Below are positions 17,756-26,489 of a stretch of 64,000 nt of DNA, one piece after another. The notes under the pieces are model-generated. The model saw only the letters and a list, made by a program, of their open reading frames with translations, was not told where the DNA came from and ran no database searches. The translations under genes were made by a program, and so were the position numbers. How positions within the stretch are numbered: the first letter of the stretch is position 1; the number at the start of each line of letters is the position of its first letter. The stretch is from Streptomyces griseoviridis (GTDB taxonomy: Bacteria > Actinomycetota > Actinomycetes > Streptomycetales > Streptomycetaceae): NCBI RefSeq assembly GCF_005222485.1, contig NZ_CP029078.1:3651001-3715000 (forward strand), in the 5' to 3' direction.

Positions 17756-19456
17756 GTGAGCGCCGGTCTCACCGTCCGGCGGCCCACGCGTGGCGCGACG
17801 GCGCTGCGCGGCGGCCGGATCTGGCGTCCGACGCCGTACCAGGTCTTCGGCTTCCTGTTCTGGCTGGTGATGTCGCTGGCGTACTGGAGGGTGCCGCTGT
17901 GCTGCGACGCCGGCCAGCACGCGGCCGTCGTCGAACGCCTCAAGGCGTCCCTCCTCGACCCGCGCCACCCGATGGCCGACCTGCCGGGCGCGGGCAGCCC
18001 TTACTACTCGCCGTACGCGCTCGCGCAAGGCGTCCTCGCCCGGCTGACCGGGCTGGCCGGCTGGGAGGTGCTGCGGCTCGCGGGCCCGCTGAACCTGGTG
18101 GTCCTGCTGACCGGGCTCGGCCGGCTGGTGCGGGCGCTGACGCCCCGCCCGTGGGCGCCGGTCCTCGCGCTGGCCGCGATGACGCTGCTGTGGGGCACCG
18201 AACGGGCCTGGTGGAGCGGGTACCTCGGCCTGATGTCGATGACCGGCAACCTCGGCTACCCGTCCACGTTCGCGATCGGCCTGGCGTTCTGGGCGTGGGC
18301 GCTGACCGGGGCGCGGGCCCGCAACACCGGCCGGGTGCGCTACGTCGGCCCGAGCGGACTGCCGAACCTGGCCGGGTACGCCGGGCTCGGCGCGCTGTAC
18401 GGGCTGATCCTGCTGGTCCACCCGATCACGTCGGTCGCGGCGGTGCTGGGCGCGGTGGCGTTCGTCGCGGGCTGGCAGCGCGGCTGGAGCCCCGAGGTGC
18501 TGGGCCGCTGGGCGCTGACCGGCACGGTGGCGCTGCTGGTCGCGGCGGCGTGGCCGTACTTCGACGTGTTCGCGCTGGCGGGCGACCCCAGCGTGGACGC
18601 CATGCACCGGCGGCTCTACGACGGGCTCGGCGGCCACTTCTGGCTGGCGGCGCTCGGCCTGCCGGCCCTGTGGCTGCGGGCCCGCCGCACCGCCCGCGCG
18701 GACCGGGCGGGGGGCGACCGGGGACAGGTCCGGCCCCGCGAGGCCGGATCAGGGCGTCTCCCACCGGGGCGGGGCCGGGTCGCGCGGATCGGGCCCGCGC
18801 GGATCTGGGCCTGGGTCAGGGATCCGCTGGTGCTGCTGTTCCTGCTGGACTGTCTGGTCGTCGCCTACGGCTGGGCCAGCGGCCACTACACCTACGGGCG
18901 GATCCTGGGGCTCACGCTGGTGCCCGCGCAGTTCGCGCTGGCCGTGGAGCTGGCCGCGCCGCGCCCCTGGCCGGCCAGGCGCAGGGTGCTCGGGTGGCTC
19001 GCGGCGGCGGGCGCGTGCGCCGGGTTCCTGACCGTGCAGGCCGGGGCCGTGGTGCCGCGCTCCCTCGACCCGGTGGGGTTCGAGCAGCCGCCGCGCTGGC
19101 CGACGTACGGCTGGGCCGCGCGGCACATCAAGCCGGGCGAGACGGTGATCGCCGACGGCTACTACTCCGTGCACGCGCTCGCCGGGTACGGCGCCGACCT
19201 CGCCGCGCCGGCCTGGCCCGACGCCTCCCTCGACGAGCGGGAGCGGCTGCGGCGGGTCGCCGACGTCCGCGCCTACCTCGCCCAGGACTCGACCCGCGCC
19301 CGGCGGGCCGCCGTCGTACGCCGCTACCACGTGCGCTGGCTGCTGCTGACGCGCTGGCACACGGTGCCCGAGGAGGCGGTGGTGGTGGCGTGGAGCCGGC
19401 GGACCGGTGAGGTGCTGGCGCGGGTCGGGCCGTACGAGCGGGCGACTACTCGATGA
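17756..19456 (+). CDS. Multi-pass membrane protein, GT-C superfamily-like
   Basis: 566 residues, GTG start at VSAGLTVRRP; the ribosome binding site is weak, so the start is uncertain. About ten hydrophobic segments and a soluble C-terminal domain. The first loop carries CCDAGQHAA followed by a region ending in SPYYSPYALAQG; an acidic residue in this loop fits GT-C glycosyltransferases. The C-terminal domain (after about residue 440) resembles the extracytoplasmic tails of such enzymes. The central loop has an Arg-rich low-complexity stretch. It ends 11 bases inside the convergently transcribed ohr gene. A role in glycosylating the wall polymer is inferred from context only. Confidence 0.72.
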   Translation: MSAGLTVRRPTRGATALRGGRIWRPTPYQVFGFLFWLVMSLAYWRVPLCCDAGQHAAVVERLKASLLDPRHPMADLPGAGSPYYSPYALAQGVLARLTGLAGWEVLRLAGPLNLVVLLTGLGRLVRALTPRPWAPVLALAAMTLLWGTERAWWSGYLGLMSMTGNLGYPSTFAIGLAFWAWALTGARARNTGRVRYVGPSGLPNLAGYAGLGALYGLILLVHPITSVAAVLGAVAFVAGWQRGWSPEVLGRWALTGTVALLVAAAWPYFDVFALAGDPSVDAMHRRLYDGLGGHFWLAALGLPALWLRARRTARADRAGGDRGQVRPREAGSGRLPPGRGRVARIGPARIWAWVRDPLVLLFLLDCLVVAYGWASGHYTYGRILGLTLVPAQFALAVELAAPRPWPARRRVLGWLAAAGACAGFLTVQAGAVVPRSLDPVGFEQPPRWPTYGWAARHIKPGETVIADGYYSVHALAGYGADLAAPAWPDASLDERERLRRVADVRAYLAQDSTRARRAAVVRRYHVRWLLLTRWHTVPEEAVVVAWSRRTGEVLARVGPYERATTR

Positions 19457-19859
19457 CGAGGTCGACCTCGATGTTGCCGCGGGTGGCGTTGGAGTAGGGG
19501 CAGACCTGGTGGGCGGTCTCGACCAGCTTGCGGCCGGTGGCCTCGTCCACGGTGTCCGGCAGCTCGACGCGGAGGGTGACCTTGAGGCCGAAGCCCTCGC
19601 CCTGCTTGCCGATGCCGACCTCAGCGGTCACGGCCGCGTCGGTGACGTCGACCTTGGCCTGCCGGCCGACGAGGCCGAGGGCGCTGCCGAAGCAGGCGGC
19701 GTAACCGGCGGCGAACAGCTGCTCGGGGTTGGTGCCCTGGCCGCTGCCGCCCATCTCGACCGGCGGCGCCAGCTGGAGGTCGATCTTGCCGTCGGAGGAG
19801 ACGGCACGACCGTCACGGCCGTGGGTGGCGGTGGCGACGGCGGTGTAGAGCGCGTCCAT
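19446..19859 (-). CDS. ohr: Organic hydroperoxide resistance protein (Ohr, OsmC family)
   Basis: 137-residue thiol peroxidase that reduces organic hydroperoxides using lipoyl-dependent thiols; cytoplasmic homodimer in the family. Both redox-active cysteines are seen: Cys56 in GYAACFGSA and Cys120 in HQVCPYSNATRGN, the motifs that separate Ohr from OsmC. Length is normal for the family. Divergent from the ohrR-type regulator, with a clear palindromic operator between them. Its 3' end overlaps the 3' end of the upstream membrane protein gene tail-to-tail by 11 bases. Expression is expected to be induced by organic peroxides (family knowledge). Confidence 0.96.
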   Translation of the reverse strand: MDALYTAVATATHGRDGRAVSSDGKIDLQLAPPVEMGGSGQGTNPEQLFAAGYAACFGSALGLVGRQAKVDVTDAAVTAEVGIGKQGEGFGLKVTLRVELPDTVDEATGRKLVETAHQVCPYSNATRGNIEVDLVIE

Positions 19860-19928
19860 GGAGAACCATCCCTCTCAAGTCGGAGCCGGCGGCCCCTGGC
19901 GGTGCCGCCTCACAGGAGAAGTAGAGCA

Positions 19929-19948
19929 CACAATTAAATTGTGCACAA
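19929..19948. promoter_or_regulatory. Operator between ohr and ohrR: two overlapping palindromes
   Basis: A perfect inverted repeat with 7-bp arms around one base (CACAATT-A-AATTGTG, 19929-19943) overlaps a second perfect 10-bp palindrome (TTGTGCACAA, 19939-19948). OhrR sites in other bacteria share the ACAATT/AATTGT core (established). AT-rich in a very GC-rich neighbourhood, which strengthens the call. Confidence 0.85.
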
Positions 19949-19980
19949 CCAAATCGCTCACCGGCAGCTATCCTGGCGTC

Positions 19981-20469
19981 ATGACCACGCCGCCCACCGC
20001 CGACTGGCTCCGCCTCGACCAGCAGATCTGCTTCTCCCTGAACGCCGCGTCGCGCGCCTTCGGCGGCCTCTACCGGGTGCTCCTCAAGGACCTCGGACTC
20101 ACCTATCCCCAGTACCTGGTGATGCTGGTGCTGTGGGAGGACGGCGAGCTGCCGGTCAAGGAGCTGGGCGCCCGGCTGCGCCTCGACTCCGGCACCCTCT
20201 CCCCGCTGCTCAAGCGCCTGGAGACGGCGGGACTCGTCCGCCGCGAGCGCAGCGCCCGCGACGAACGCTCGGTGCGGGTGCGCCCCACCGAGGACGGCAC
20301 GGCCCTGCGCGAACGCGCCCTCGAGGTGCCCCGCCGGATCGCCGCCGCGACCGGCTTCGACGTCGACGAGATCCGCGCCCTGCGCACCCGCCTCGACGAC
20401 CTCACGACGGCCCTGGACGCGGCGGCCCGGCAGGCCGGACCGGCGGACCCGGCGGACCAGCGGCCGTGA
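19981..20469 (+). CDS. ohrR: MarR-family peroxide-sensing repressor (OhrR)
   Basis: 162-residue winged-helix repressor. It senses organic hydroperoxides through the single conserved N-terminal cysteine (Cys17 in DQQICFSLN) and releases DNA when oxidised (established for OhrR). The winged helix is seen at about residues 55-110: LPVKELGARLRLDSGTLS then LVRRERSARDERSVRV. I start at the ATG after the operator; an upstream in-frame ATG would put the operator inside the gene. Divergent from ohr. The C-terminal 68 bases overlap the 3' end of the convergent membrane protein gene. The regulator probably represses ohr and itself. Confidence 0.94.
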   Translation: MTTPPTADWLRLDQQICFSLNAASRAFGGLYRVLLKDLGLTYPQYLVMLVLWEDGELPVKELGARLRLDSGTLSPLLKRLETAGLVRRERSARDERSVRVRPTEDGTALRERALEVPRRIAAATGFDVDEIRALRTRLDDLTTALDAAARQAGPADPADQRP

Positions 20470-22333
20470 CCGCGGGACCGCGCGCCGCCGGCTCGCGGCG
20501 GACGTACAGACGCAGGCTCGCCCCACCGCGCACCGGGGCCTGACCCCGCCCCGCCGGGCTGAACTCGCGCCTCAGCAGGGCGAGTTTGGCCCGCTCGACG
20601 GGATCGGCCGGAAGCGGCCCGGGGCGCAGCGCGTACGGCTCGGCGACGACCCAGAGCCGGTGCGCCCCGGCGAGCCTGCGCCGCAGTTCGACGGCGCCCA
20701 CCTCACGCCCGTACAGCGTCCCCGACCGGGCCCCCGACTCCCGCAACGCCACGTCCCGGGCCGCCGCGAACCCCGCCGGGTAGGCGAGCGCCGACCGCCG
20801 CCCGATCGCGGGCAGGAACAACACCGGCTCACCCGGCCGCAGTTGACGGGCGGCCGCCCAGGAGAGGGCGGCGAGATCGTCGGGACGCTGAGCGGCGGCC
20901 CGCCCGGCCCGGTGCGGGACGAGGGCGTACCCGACGAGCAGGAGAACGGGGACGACGACGAGACCGAGAGCGACGACACCGGCGAGCGCGGGGGCACGGG
21001 CGTCGGCTCGGCGGTCGGCCCATGTCCCGAGGAAGGTGAGGGAATCGGCTGGGCGATCGGCACGGGTGCCGGGGAAGGTGAGGGAACCGGCTGGGCGGTC
21101 GGCACGGGTGCCGGGGCGGGCCCTGCGGTCGGCCCAGCTCCCGAGGAAGGTGAAGGCGCCGGTCAGAGGCTCTGCCCAGGTCCGCGGGCGGACGCGCCGG
21201 CGGGCCCGGTCGTCGGGCGCGCGGTCGGGTCGGGTCCGAGGGGCCGGGGCCGGGCGGGCCCGCAGCGGGAGGGCGCGCCCCGCCGCCGGGCGGGCCCGTC
21301 GTCGCAGGGCGTGCGTCACCGCCCCGGCGAGCGTCGCGAGACCTCCCGCCGTCAGCAGCGGCAGCCCCGCGAGCGCGTACAGCACGTACCGGTCGTCGTA
21401 CATCGGCCGCAGCCGCGAGACGGCGATCAGCAGCGCCGGGGGCGTGAGGACGAGCGGGAGCGCGACGCCGGTCAGTGCGCGCGGGCCCGCGCACGCCCCG
21501 AGGAGCGCCAGCGCCACGCACGCCCAGAACACCACCCCGGTCGGCACCGGCACGAACGCCCGCAGCAGCCGCTCCGCGCTCCCCCACCCCGGGGTGCGCA
21601 ACCACGCCACCTGGTCCGCCTGGGCCCGGGAGACCAGCGCCAGAGGGAGCGTGACGATCCCGACCGCGCCGACGGCGCACGCCCAACGCCCCCACACTCC
21701 CCGTCGCACCCGCGCGCACGCCAGTGAGACGGCGTGCGCGCACACCGCGAGCGCCGCCAGTTCGTGCAGCAGACAGCTGACGGCGAGCACCGCCGCGTAC
21801 GCCCACCAGGGCCCGTCCCCGTCGACCGCGCGCACCAGCAGCAGCGTCGCCGCCAGCACCCCCGCCGAGACCAGCGCGTACGAGCGGCCCTCCTGCGCGT
21901 AGTAGCCGACCATCGGGGTCGCGGCGTACAGCAGGCCCGCCGCGCAGCCGGCCCACGCGCCCGCGAGCCGGGCGCCGAGCGCGCCGACCAGGCCGGCCGC
22001 AGCCGCGGCCCCGCACACCGAGGGCAGCCGCAGCGCGATCTCGTCCGCGCGGACGGCGAGCACGGCGTGCATCAGCAGGTAGTACAGGCCGTGCACCGCG
22101 TCCACGCCGTGCAGCAGCCGCCAGATCTGCGGGACCGTGCGCCGCGCGACCTGGAAGGTGACGCCCTCGTCGCGCCACATGCCGCCCCGGTCGAGACCGC
22201 ACGCCCCGATCGCGGACATGACGGCGGCGGGGAGGCCCACGGCCGTCGCCCGCGCCCACCGGCTCTCGCTGTCCACGCCCCCGAGTCTCTGCTGTCGGCG
22301 CGCTCTTACCGAAGATTGACGGCGTATCGGCAC
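20402..22333 (-). CDS. Multi-pass membrane glycosyltransferase-like protein (GT39/ArnT-like) with tandem-repeat insert
   Basis: 643 residues. The N-terminal part looks like GT-C glycosyltransferases of the PMT/ArnT type: first loop GMWRDEGVTF with the acidic pair expected to be catalytic, then HGLYYLLMH, YYAQEGRSYAL and about eight membrane segments. A hydrophilic Arg/Pro insert at about residues 340-450 contains a 14-residue tandem repeat (ADRPAGSLTFPGTR-like). A further membrane segment and a C-terminal extracytoplasmic domain follow. The given start is GTG; a second GTG at 22276 (VDSESRWAR) is equally plausible. It is convergent with ohrR and overlaps its 3' end by 68 bases. Substrate unknown; a lipid-linked sugar donor is expected from the fold. 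Confidence 0.78.
   Translation of the reverse strand: MPIRRQSSVRARRQQRLGGVDSESRWARATAVGLPAAVMSAIGACGLDRGGMWRDEGVTFQVARRTVPQIWRLLHGVDAVHGLYYLLMHAVLAVRADEIALRLPSVCGAAAAAGLVGALGARLAGAWAGCAAGLLYAATPMVGYYAQEGRSYALVSAGVLAATLLLVRAVDGDGPWWAYAAVLAVSCLLHELAALAVCAHAVSLACARVRRGVWGRWACAVGAVGIVTLPLALVSRAQADQVAWLRTPGWGSAERLLRAFVPVPTGVVFWACVALALLGACAGPRALTGVALPLVLTPPALLIAVSRLRPMYDDRYVLYALAGLPLLTAGGLATLAGAVTHALRRRARPAAGRALPLRARPAPAPRTRPDRAPDDRARRRVRPRTWAEPLTGAFTFLGSWADRRARPGTRADRPAGSLTFPGTRADRPADSLTFLGTWADRRADARAPALAGVVALGLVVVPVLLLVGYALVPHRAGRAAAQRPDDLAALSWAAARQLRPGEPVLFLPAIGRRSALAYPAGFAAARDVALRESGARSGTLYGREVGAVELRRRLAGAHRLWVVAEPYALRPGPLPADPVERAKLALLRREFSPAGRGQAPVRGGASLRLYVRREPAARGPAVTAAGPPGPPVRPAGPPRPGPS
21011..21160. 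repeat. In-frame 42-bp tandem repeat inside the membrane glycosyltransferase gene
   Basis: Two full 42-bp units (21011-21052, 21053-21094) plus shortened copies up to about 21160. The length is 14 codons, so the frame is kept. The units encode variants of LTFLGTWADR on the minus strand. Likely variable in length between strains (inference). Confidence 0.8.
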
Positions 22334-22368
22334 GCCCGAGGCATTCGCCCGGCTTACGATCCGCCGTG

Positions 22369-23757
22369 ATGAACGCCGCCCCCAAAGCCGTCACGACCCC
22401 TCTCGCCCGCGCCCTGCGCGCCGTCACCGCCCCCTTCACGCCCGCCCTGCGCGCCCTCACCACCCTCGCCACGACCGTGTCGCACACCCTGCGCCGAGTC
22501 CTCGGACCGCACCGGCTCGCCGTCCTCGCCGCTCTCTGGGTGGCCGGCCGGGCGGCGATGCTGTGGCTGCTCGTCGTCGCCGGGCGGCCCGCGCTGGGGT
22601 GGGGCGGGGTCGGGCGGGAGGTGTGGCGGCTCTACCACCACTGGTACGGCGTCCTCGCGCACGGTGCCTTCCCCGCGCACGACCCGCTGTGGCAGTACCC
22701 GCCGGGCGCCGGCCCGGTCCTGCTGGCGCCCGCGCTGCTGCCGGGCCTGACGTACTTCCAGGCGTTCGTCGTCCTCACGCTCGCCGCCGACGCGGCCGTC
22801 ACGGCGGCGCTGGCCCGCGCGGGCACCCGCCCCGGCCGCTCGCTGCGCGGCGCCGCCTACTGGACCTGCGGGCTGCCGCTCCTCCTGCATCTCCCGCTCG
22901 CCCGCTACGACGTGCAGGTCACCGCGCTCGCCGTCATCGCCCTGTTGACGGCGACGCGCTCCCCGCGCGCGTACGGCGCGTTCGCGGCGCTCGGCGCCCT
23001 GGTGAAGGTGTGGCCGGTGCTGGTGCTGCTCGGTGTGGCGCGGGGGCGGGACACCCGGTCGGCGTGGACCTGGGCCGCGGCCACCGGCGCGACCGCCCTC
23101 GCGGTGCTGGCCGCCCTGTTCGCGCACCCGCTCGCGTTCCTGCGCCAACAGGGCGGCCGGGGTGTGCAGATCGAGTCGCTGGGCGGCACCGTGCTCGGTC
23201 TCGCGACCCACGCGGGGTGGCCCGGCACGGTGCGCTACCGGTACGGGGCGATGGAGTTCACCGGCCCGTACGTGGGCACGGTCGCGCGGCTCTCCCTGCT
23301 GCTCACCGGGCTCGCCCTCGCGCTGATGCTGCTGTGGCGGCTGCGGGCCGGGCACCGCACCCCGGCGACGCCCGCCGACGCCGCGCTCAGCGCCGTCCTG
23401 CTGTTCACCGTGACCAGCCGGGTGATCAGCCCGCAGTACCTGATCTGGCTGCTGGGCCTGGCCGCCGTCTGCCTGACCTCACGGCACACCGCGCAGCGCC
23501 CGGTGGCCGTGCTGGTGCTGGCCGCCGCCGCGGTCAGCGCCGTCGTCTACCCGGTCCTGTACGACCAGGTGACGGCCTGCACCTGGACCGGGTGCGCCCT
23601 GATGGTCGTCCGCAACGGGCTGCTCACGGCGGCGGCCGTCCGGTCCTGCACACGGGTGTGGCGGGCGACCCGGCTCGACACCGCGCCTCCCGCGCCCCGG
23701 GGCGTGCGCGGGGCCGTCGTTCCCGCCCCCGCGTCCGGCCCGCGCCTGCTTCACTGA
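22369..23757 (+). CDS. GT87-family polyprenol-phosphate-mannose-dependent mannosyltransferase-like membrane protein
   Basis: About 462 residues with around ten membrane segments. It looks like family GT87 (DUF2029) alpha-mannosyltransferases: an acidic/aromatic first loop (HHWYGVLAHG, PLWQYPPG), then LARYDVQVTALAV and the ALVKVWPVLVLLG motif near the middle. GT87 enzymes in actinobacteria add mannose or arabinose to lipid-linked glycans outside the membrane (established). ATG chosen; a GTG directly before it gives one extra residue. Divergent from the GT39-like gene and co-directional with galE 29 bases downstream, suggesting a sugar supply and transfer pair. Exact acceptor unknown. Confidence 0.82.
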   Translation: MNAAPKAVTTPLARALRAVTAPFTPALRALTTLATTVSHTLRRVLGPHRLAVLAALWVAGRAAMLWLLVVAGRPALGWGGVGREVWRLYHHWYGVLAHGAFPAHDPLWQYPPGAGPVLLAPALLPGLTYFQAFVVLTLAADAAVTAALARAGTRPGRSLRGAAYWTCGLPLLLHLPLARYDVQVTALAVIALLTATRSPRAYGAFAALGALVKVWPVLVLLGVARGRDTRSAWTWAAATGATALAVLAALFAHPLAFLRQQGGRGVQIESLGGTVLGLATHAGWPGTVRYRYGAMEFTGPYVGTVARLSLLLTGLALALMLLWRLRAGHRTPATPADAALSAVLLFTVTSRVISPQYLIWLLGLAAVCLTSRHTAQRPVAVLVLAAAAVSAVVYPVLYDQVTACTWTGCALMVVRNGLLTAAAVRSCTRVWRATRLDTAPPAPRGVRGAVVPAPASGPRLLH

Positions 23758-23786
23758 GAGGCCAACCGACGAGGGGACGGCCGCAC

Positions 23787-24770
23787 ATGACCTGGCTGAT
23801 CACCGGCGGCGCCGGTTACATCGGGGCGCACGTCGTCCGCGCGCTGGCCGCGGCGGGCGAGCAGACCGTGGTGTACGACGACCTGTCGACCGGCAGCGCC
23901 GCCCGGGTGCCCGACGGGGTGCCGCTGGTCACCGGCTCCACGCTGGACGGCGAACGGATCGCGCGGGCGCTGGCCGACCACGAGGTCACCGGCGTCGTGC
24001 ACCTGGCGGCGAAGAAGCAGGCCGGTGAGTCGGTGGCGCGGCCGCTGCGCTACTACCGGGAGAACGTCGAGGGGCTGCGGGTCCTGCTGGACGCGGTGAC
24101 GGCGGCGGACGTCGCGTCGTTCGTGTTCTCGTCGTCCGCGGCCGTCTACGGCATGCCGGACGTCGAACTGGTGACGGAGGACACCCCGTGCCTGCCGATG
24201 TCGCCCTACGGCGAGACCAAGCTGGCCGGCGAGTGGCTGGTGCGCGCCACCGGCCGGGCGACGGGCCTGGCCACGGCGTCCCTGCGCTACTTCAACGTGG
24301 CGGGCGCGGCCTCCCCCGACCTCGCCGACCCCGGTGTCTCCAACCTGATCCCGATGGTCTTCGAGAGGCTCACCGAGCACGCCCCGCCGCGCGTCTTCGG
24401 CGCCGACTACGACACCCCCGACGGCACCTGCGTCCGCGACTACATCCACGTCGCCGACCTGGCCGAGGCCCATGTCGCGGCGGCGCAGGTGCTGCGCTCC
24501 CGCCCCGGCCGCGACCTGACCCTCAACATCGGCCGGGGCGAGGGGGTCTCGGTGCGCGAGATGATCGACCGCGTCACCGCCGTCACCGGCCACGACCTCG
24601 CCCCGGTGACCGCCCCGCGCCGCCCCGGCGACCCGGCGCGCGTGGTGGCGTCGGCCGACCGGGCGCTGACCGAACTCCCGTGGAAACCGCGGCACGACGT
24701 CCAGGACATGATCAGGTCGGCGTGGGAGGGCTGGCTGCGCCTGCACCCGGAGGCCGCCGCCCGTCCCTAG
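23787..24770 (+). CDS. galE: UDP-glucose 4-epimerase / NAD-dependent sugar epimerase
   Basis: 327 residues, extended short-chain dehydrogenase. NAD-binding GGAGYIG at residues 7-13; catalytic Ser116/117 region FSSSAAVYG and YxxxK as Tyr141-x3-Lys145 in SPYGETK. LRYFNVAGA and RDYIHVADLA are hallmarks of GalE. Length is normal. ATG is preceded by GAGGGG. It interconverts UDP-glucose and UDP-galactose (or the GlcNAc/GalNAc pair) in the cytoplasm, and probably supplies galactosyl or similar donors to the surrounding wall-polymer genes (inference). It ends 8 bases from the 3' end of the convergent response regulator. Confidence 0.9.
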   Translation: MTWLITGGAGYIGAHVVRALAAAGEQTVVYDDLSTGSAARVPDGVPLVTGSTLDGERIARALADHEVTGVVHLAAKKQAGESVARPLRYYRENVEGLRVLLDAVTAADVASFVFSSSAAVYGMPDVELVTEDTPCLPMSPYGETKLAGEWLVRATGRATGLATASLRYFNVAGAASPDLADPGVSNLIPMVFERLTEHAPPRVFGADYDTPDGTCVRDYIHVADLAEAHVAAAQVLRSRPGRDLTLNIGRGEGVSVREMIDRVTAVTGHDLAPVTAPRRPGDPARVVASADRALTELPWKPRHDVQDMIRSAWEGWLRLHPEAAARP

Positions 24771-24778
24771 CCCCGCGC

Positions 24779-25423
24779 CTACTGGTTGTTGAGGTACGCC
24801 AGCACGGCCAGCACCCGGCGGTGGCCGCTGTCGCTCTGCGGCAGGCCGAGCTTCAGGAACACGTTGCCGATGTGCTTGTGCACGGCGCGTTCGGTGACGA
24901 CGAGCGTCCGCGCGATCGTCGCGTTGTCGTGGCCCTCGGCCATCAGCCCGAGCACCTCGCGCTCCCGCGGGGTCAGCGCGTCCAGCGGCGAGTCCTTGCG
25001 GCGGGTGAGGAGTTCGGTGACGACCTCGGGGTCGAGGGCGGTGCCCCCGGCCGCGACCCGCTCCAGCGCGTCGAGGAACTCGTCGACCCGCCCGACCCGG
25101 TCCTTGAGGAGGTAGCCGAGCCCGCCCGCGCCCCCGGCGAGCAGTTCACCGGCGTACGACTCCTCGACGTACTGGGAGAGCACCAGCACCGGCAGCCCGG
25201 GGATCAGCTCGCGCGCCTCGATCGCCGCGCGCAGCCCCTCGTCGCGGAATCCCGGCGGCATCCGGACGTCGAGGACGGCCGCGTCCGGGCGGTGGTCGAG
25301 CAGGGCGGGCAGCACCTCGGGCCCGGTGCCTGCGACCGCCACCACCTCGTGCCCCGCGGACGTCAGCAGCAGGACGAGGCCCTCCCGGAGCAGGGCGTTG
25401 TCCTCGGCGATCACGACTCTCAC
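24779..25423 (-). CDS. NarL/LuxR-family response regulator, no adjacent kinase
   Basis: 214 residues. Receiver domain 1-120 with acidic pocket (E7, D8), phospho-acceptor Asp52 in AAVLDVRMPP and the conserved Lys in YLLKDRVG. The C-terminal LuxR-type helix-turn-helix is LTPREREVLGLMAEGHDN...TERAVHKHIGNVF. It acts as a DNA-binding transcription regulator after phosphorylation. Normally such genes follow a sensor kinase; none is next to it on either side, so its partner must be elsewhere. Convergent with galE. Confidence 0.92.
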   Translation of the reverse strand: MRVVIAEDNALLREGLVLLLTSAGHEVVAVAGTGPEVLPALLDHRPDAAVLDVRMPPGFRDEGLRAAIEARELIPGLPVLVLSQYVEESYAGELLAGGAGGLGYLLKDRVGRVDEFLDALERVAAGGTALDPEVVTELLTRRKDSPLDALTPREREVLGLMAEGHDNATIARTLVVTERAVHKHIGNVFLKLGLPQSDSGHRRVLAVLAYLNNQ

Positions 25424-25596
25424 GGCAGTTCCGCCTCGGCTCGGGTCACCGTGCGGCGACGCTCAGCGGGCAGCCTACCGACCGCGCCCGCGGCGTCTCA
25501 GGGCGCCTCGCGTCCGCGTCCGCGACGGCCGCCGTCAGCCGCTGCTCCCTCATGCGCCTCGCGCACCTCACCCGGACCACCCGTCCCGCGCGCGGC

Positions 25597-26223
25597 TCAC
25601 AGCGCCTTCAGCGCCGCGGCGGTGGCGCGGGCCAGCGCGGGCAGGTACGCCTTGGGGAGCTTGGGGCTGCGGATGACGACGGCGCGCCAGTACAGCGGCC
25701 CCGAGATCAGGTCGAGGGCGAGGTCCTGGTCGATGTCCCGGCCGACCTCGCCGCGCTCGGCCGCCGCGCCCATGATCGCGCTGGCGACGCCGTCCTGGCC
25801 CTCCCGCAGCGCCTTCCGCATCGCCTCGGCGATCTCCGGGTTGCGGGCGGCCTCGGCCTGGAGGTCGGGGATGATCTGCGAGGCCACCGGGTGGCGCAGG
25901 GCGCGGGACGTCACCTCGTACAGCAGCCGCAGGTCGCCCTCGAGGGAGCCGGTGTCGGGGGCGGGCAGGCCCTGCACGGCGACGGCCGACACCAGGTCGA
26001 GCACCAGGTGCAGCTTGGAGCGCCACCGCCGGTACACCGCGGTCTTGCCGACCCCGGCCCGCCGGGCGATGCCCTCGATCGACATCCGCGCGTAGCCGAC
26101 GGCCGCGAGTTCCTCGAAGACGGCGGCCCTGATGGCCTCCGTCACGTCCTCACGGAGCACGGCCGCCCCGGCGGGGGCGCGGCGCCGCGGACGCGTCTGG
26201 GGCTCGTCGGCGTTCGTCGTCAT
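25597..26223 (-). CDS. TetR-family transcriptional repressor
   Basis: 208 residues. N-terminal TetR helix-turn-helix at about 30-75: AVFEELAAVGYARMSIEGIARRAGVGKTAVYRRW. The C-terminal half is an all-helical ligand and dimerisation domain that cannot be assigned to a ligand. I start at MTTNADEP; an ATG four codons upstream is possible. Divergent from the TagGH-type ABC exporter genes, with about 270 bases between them and a pair of direct repeats just upstream of its own start, so it may control itself and the exporter (inference). Confidence 0.9.
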   Translation of the reverse strand: MTTNADEPQTRPRRRAPAGAAVLREDVTEAIRAAVFEELAAVGYARMSIEGIARRAGVGKTAVYRRWRSKLHLVLDLVSAVAVQGLPAPDTGSLEGDLRLLYEVTSRALRHPVASQIIPDLQAEAARNPEIAEAMRKALREGQDGVASAIMGAAAERGEVGRDIDQDLALDLISGPLYWRAVVIRSPKLPKAYLPALARATAAALKAL

Positions 26224-26239
26224 GCCGACCAGCATAGGG

Positions 26240-26308
26240 CGTTACGACGAAACGGTTGCGTTGCGACGTCGATGCGGCCTACTCTCACGTTGCGACGATA
26301 CGGTCCCG
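26240..26308. promoter_or_regulatory. Direct repeats upstream of the tetR gene, candidate operator
   Basis: Two imperfect 21-bp direct repeats, 48 bases apart: 26240-26260 (CGTTACGACGAAACGG...) and 26288-26308 (CGTTGCGACGATACGG...). A shorter related copy GCGTTGCGACG lies at 26258-26268. They sit in the tetR/ABC exporter divergent region and are good candidates for TetR binding. Confidence 0.5.
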
Positions 26309-26489
26309 TCCCGACGTAAGAAAACGTGAAGAGAAGCGTAAGGAAACACCGGGTGACGCCCCCGCAGGACCACGGCCGCAGGCCCCGCCGCGGCCGGCCC
26401 CACGTCCCCACCCGCCCCGCCCTCCCCCTCTCCCACCCCCCAATTCCCCGATCCCCCGGTCCCTCCCCCTTCGAGCGAAAGCAGCGGAT

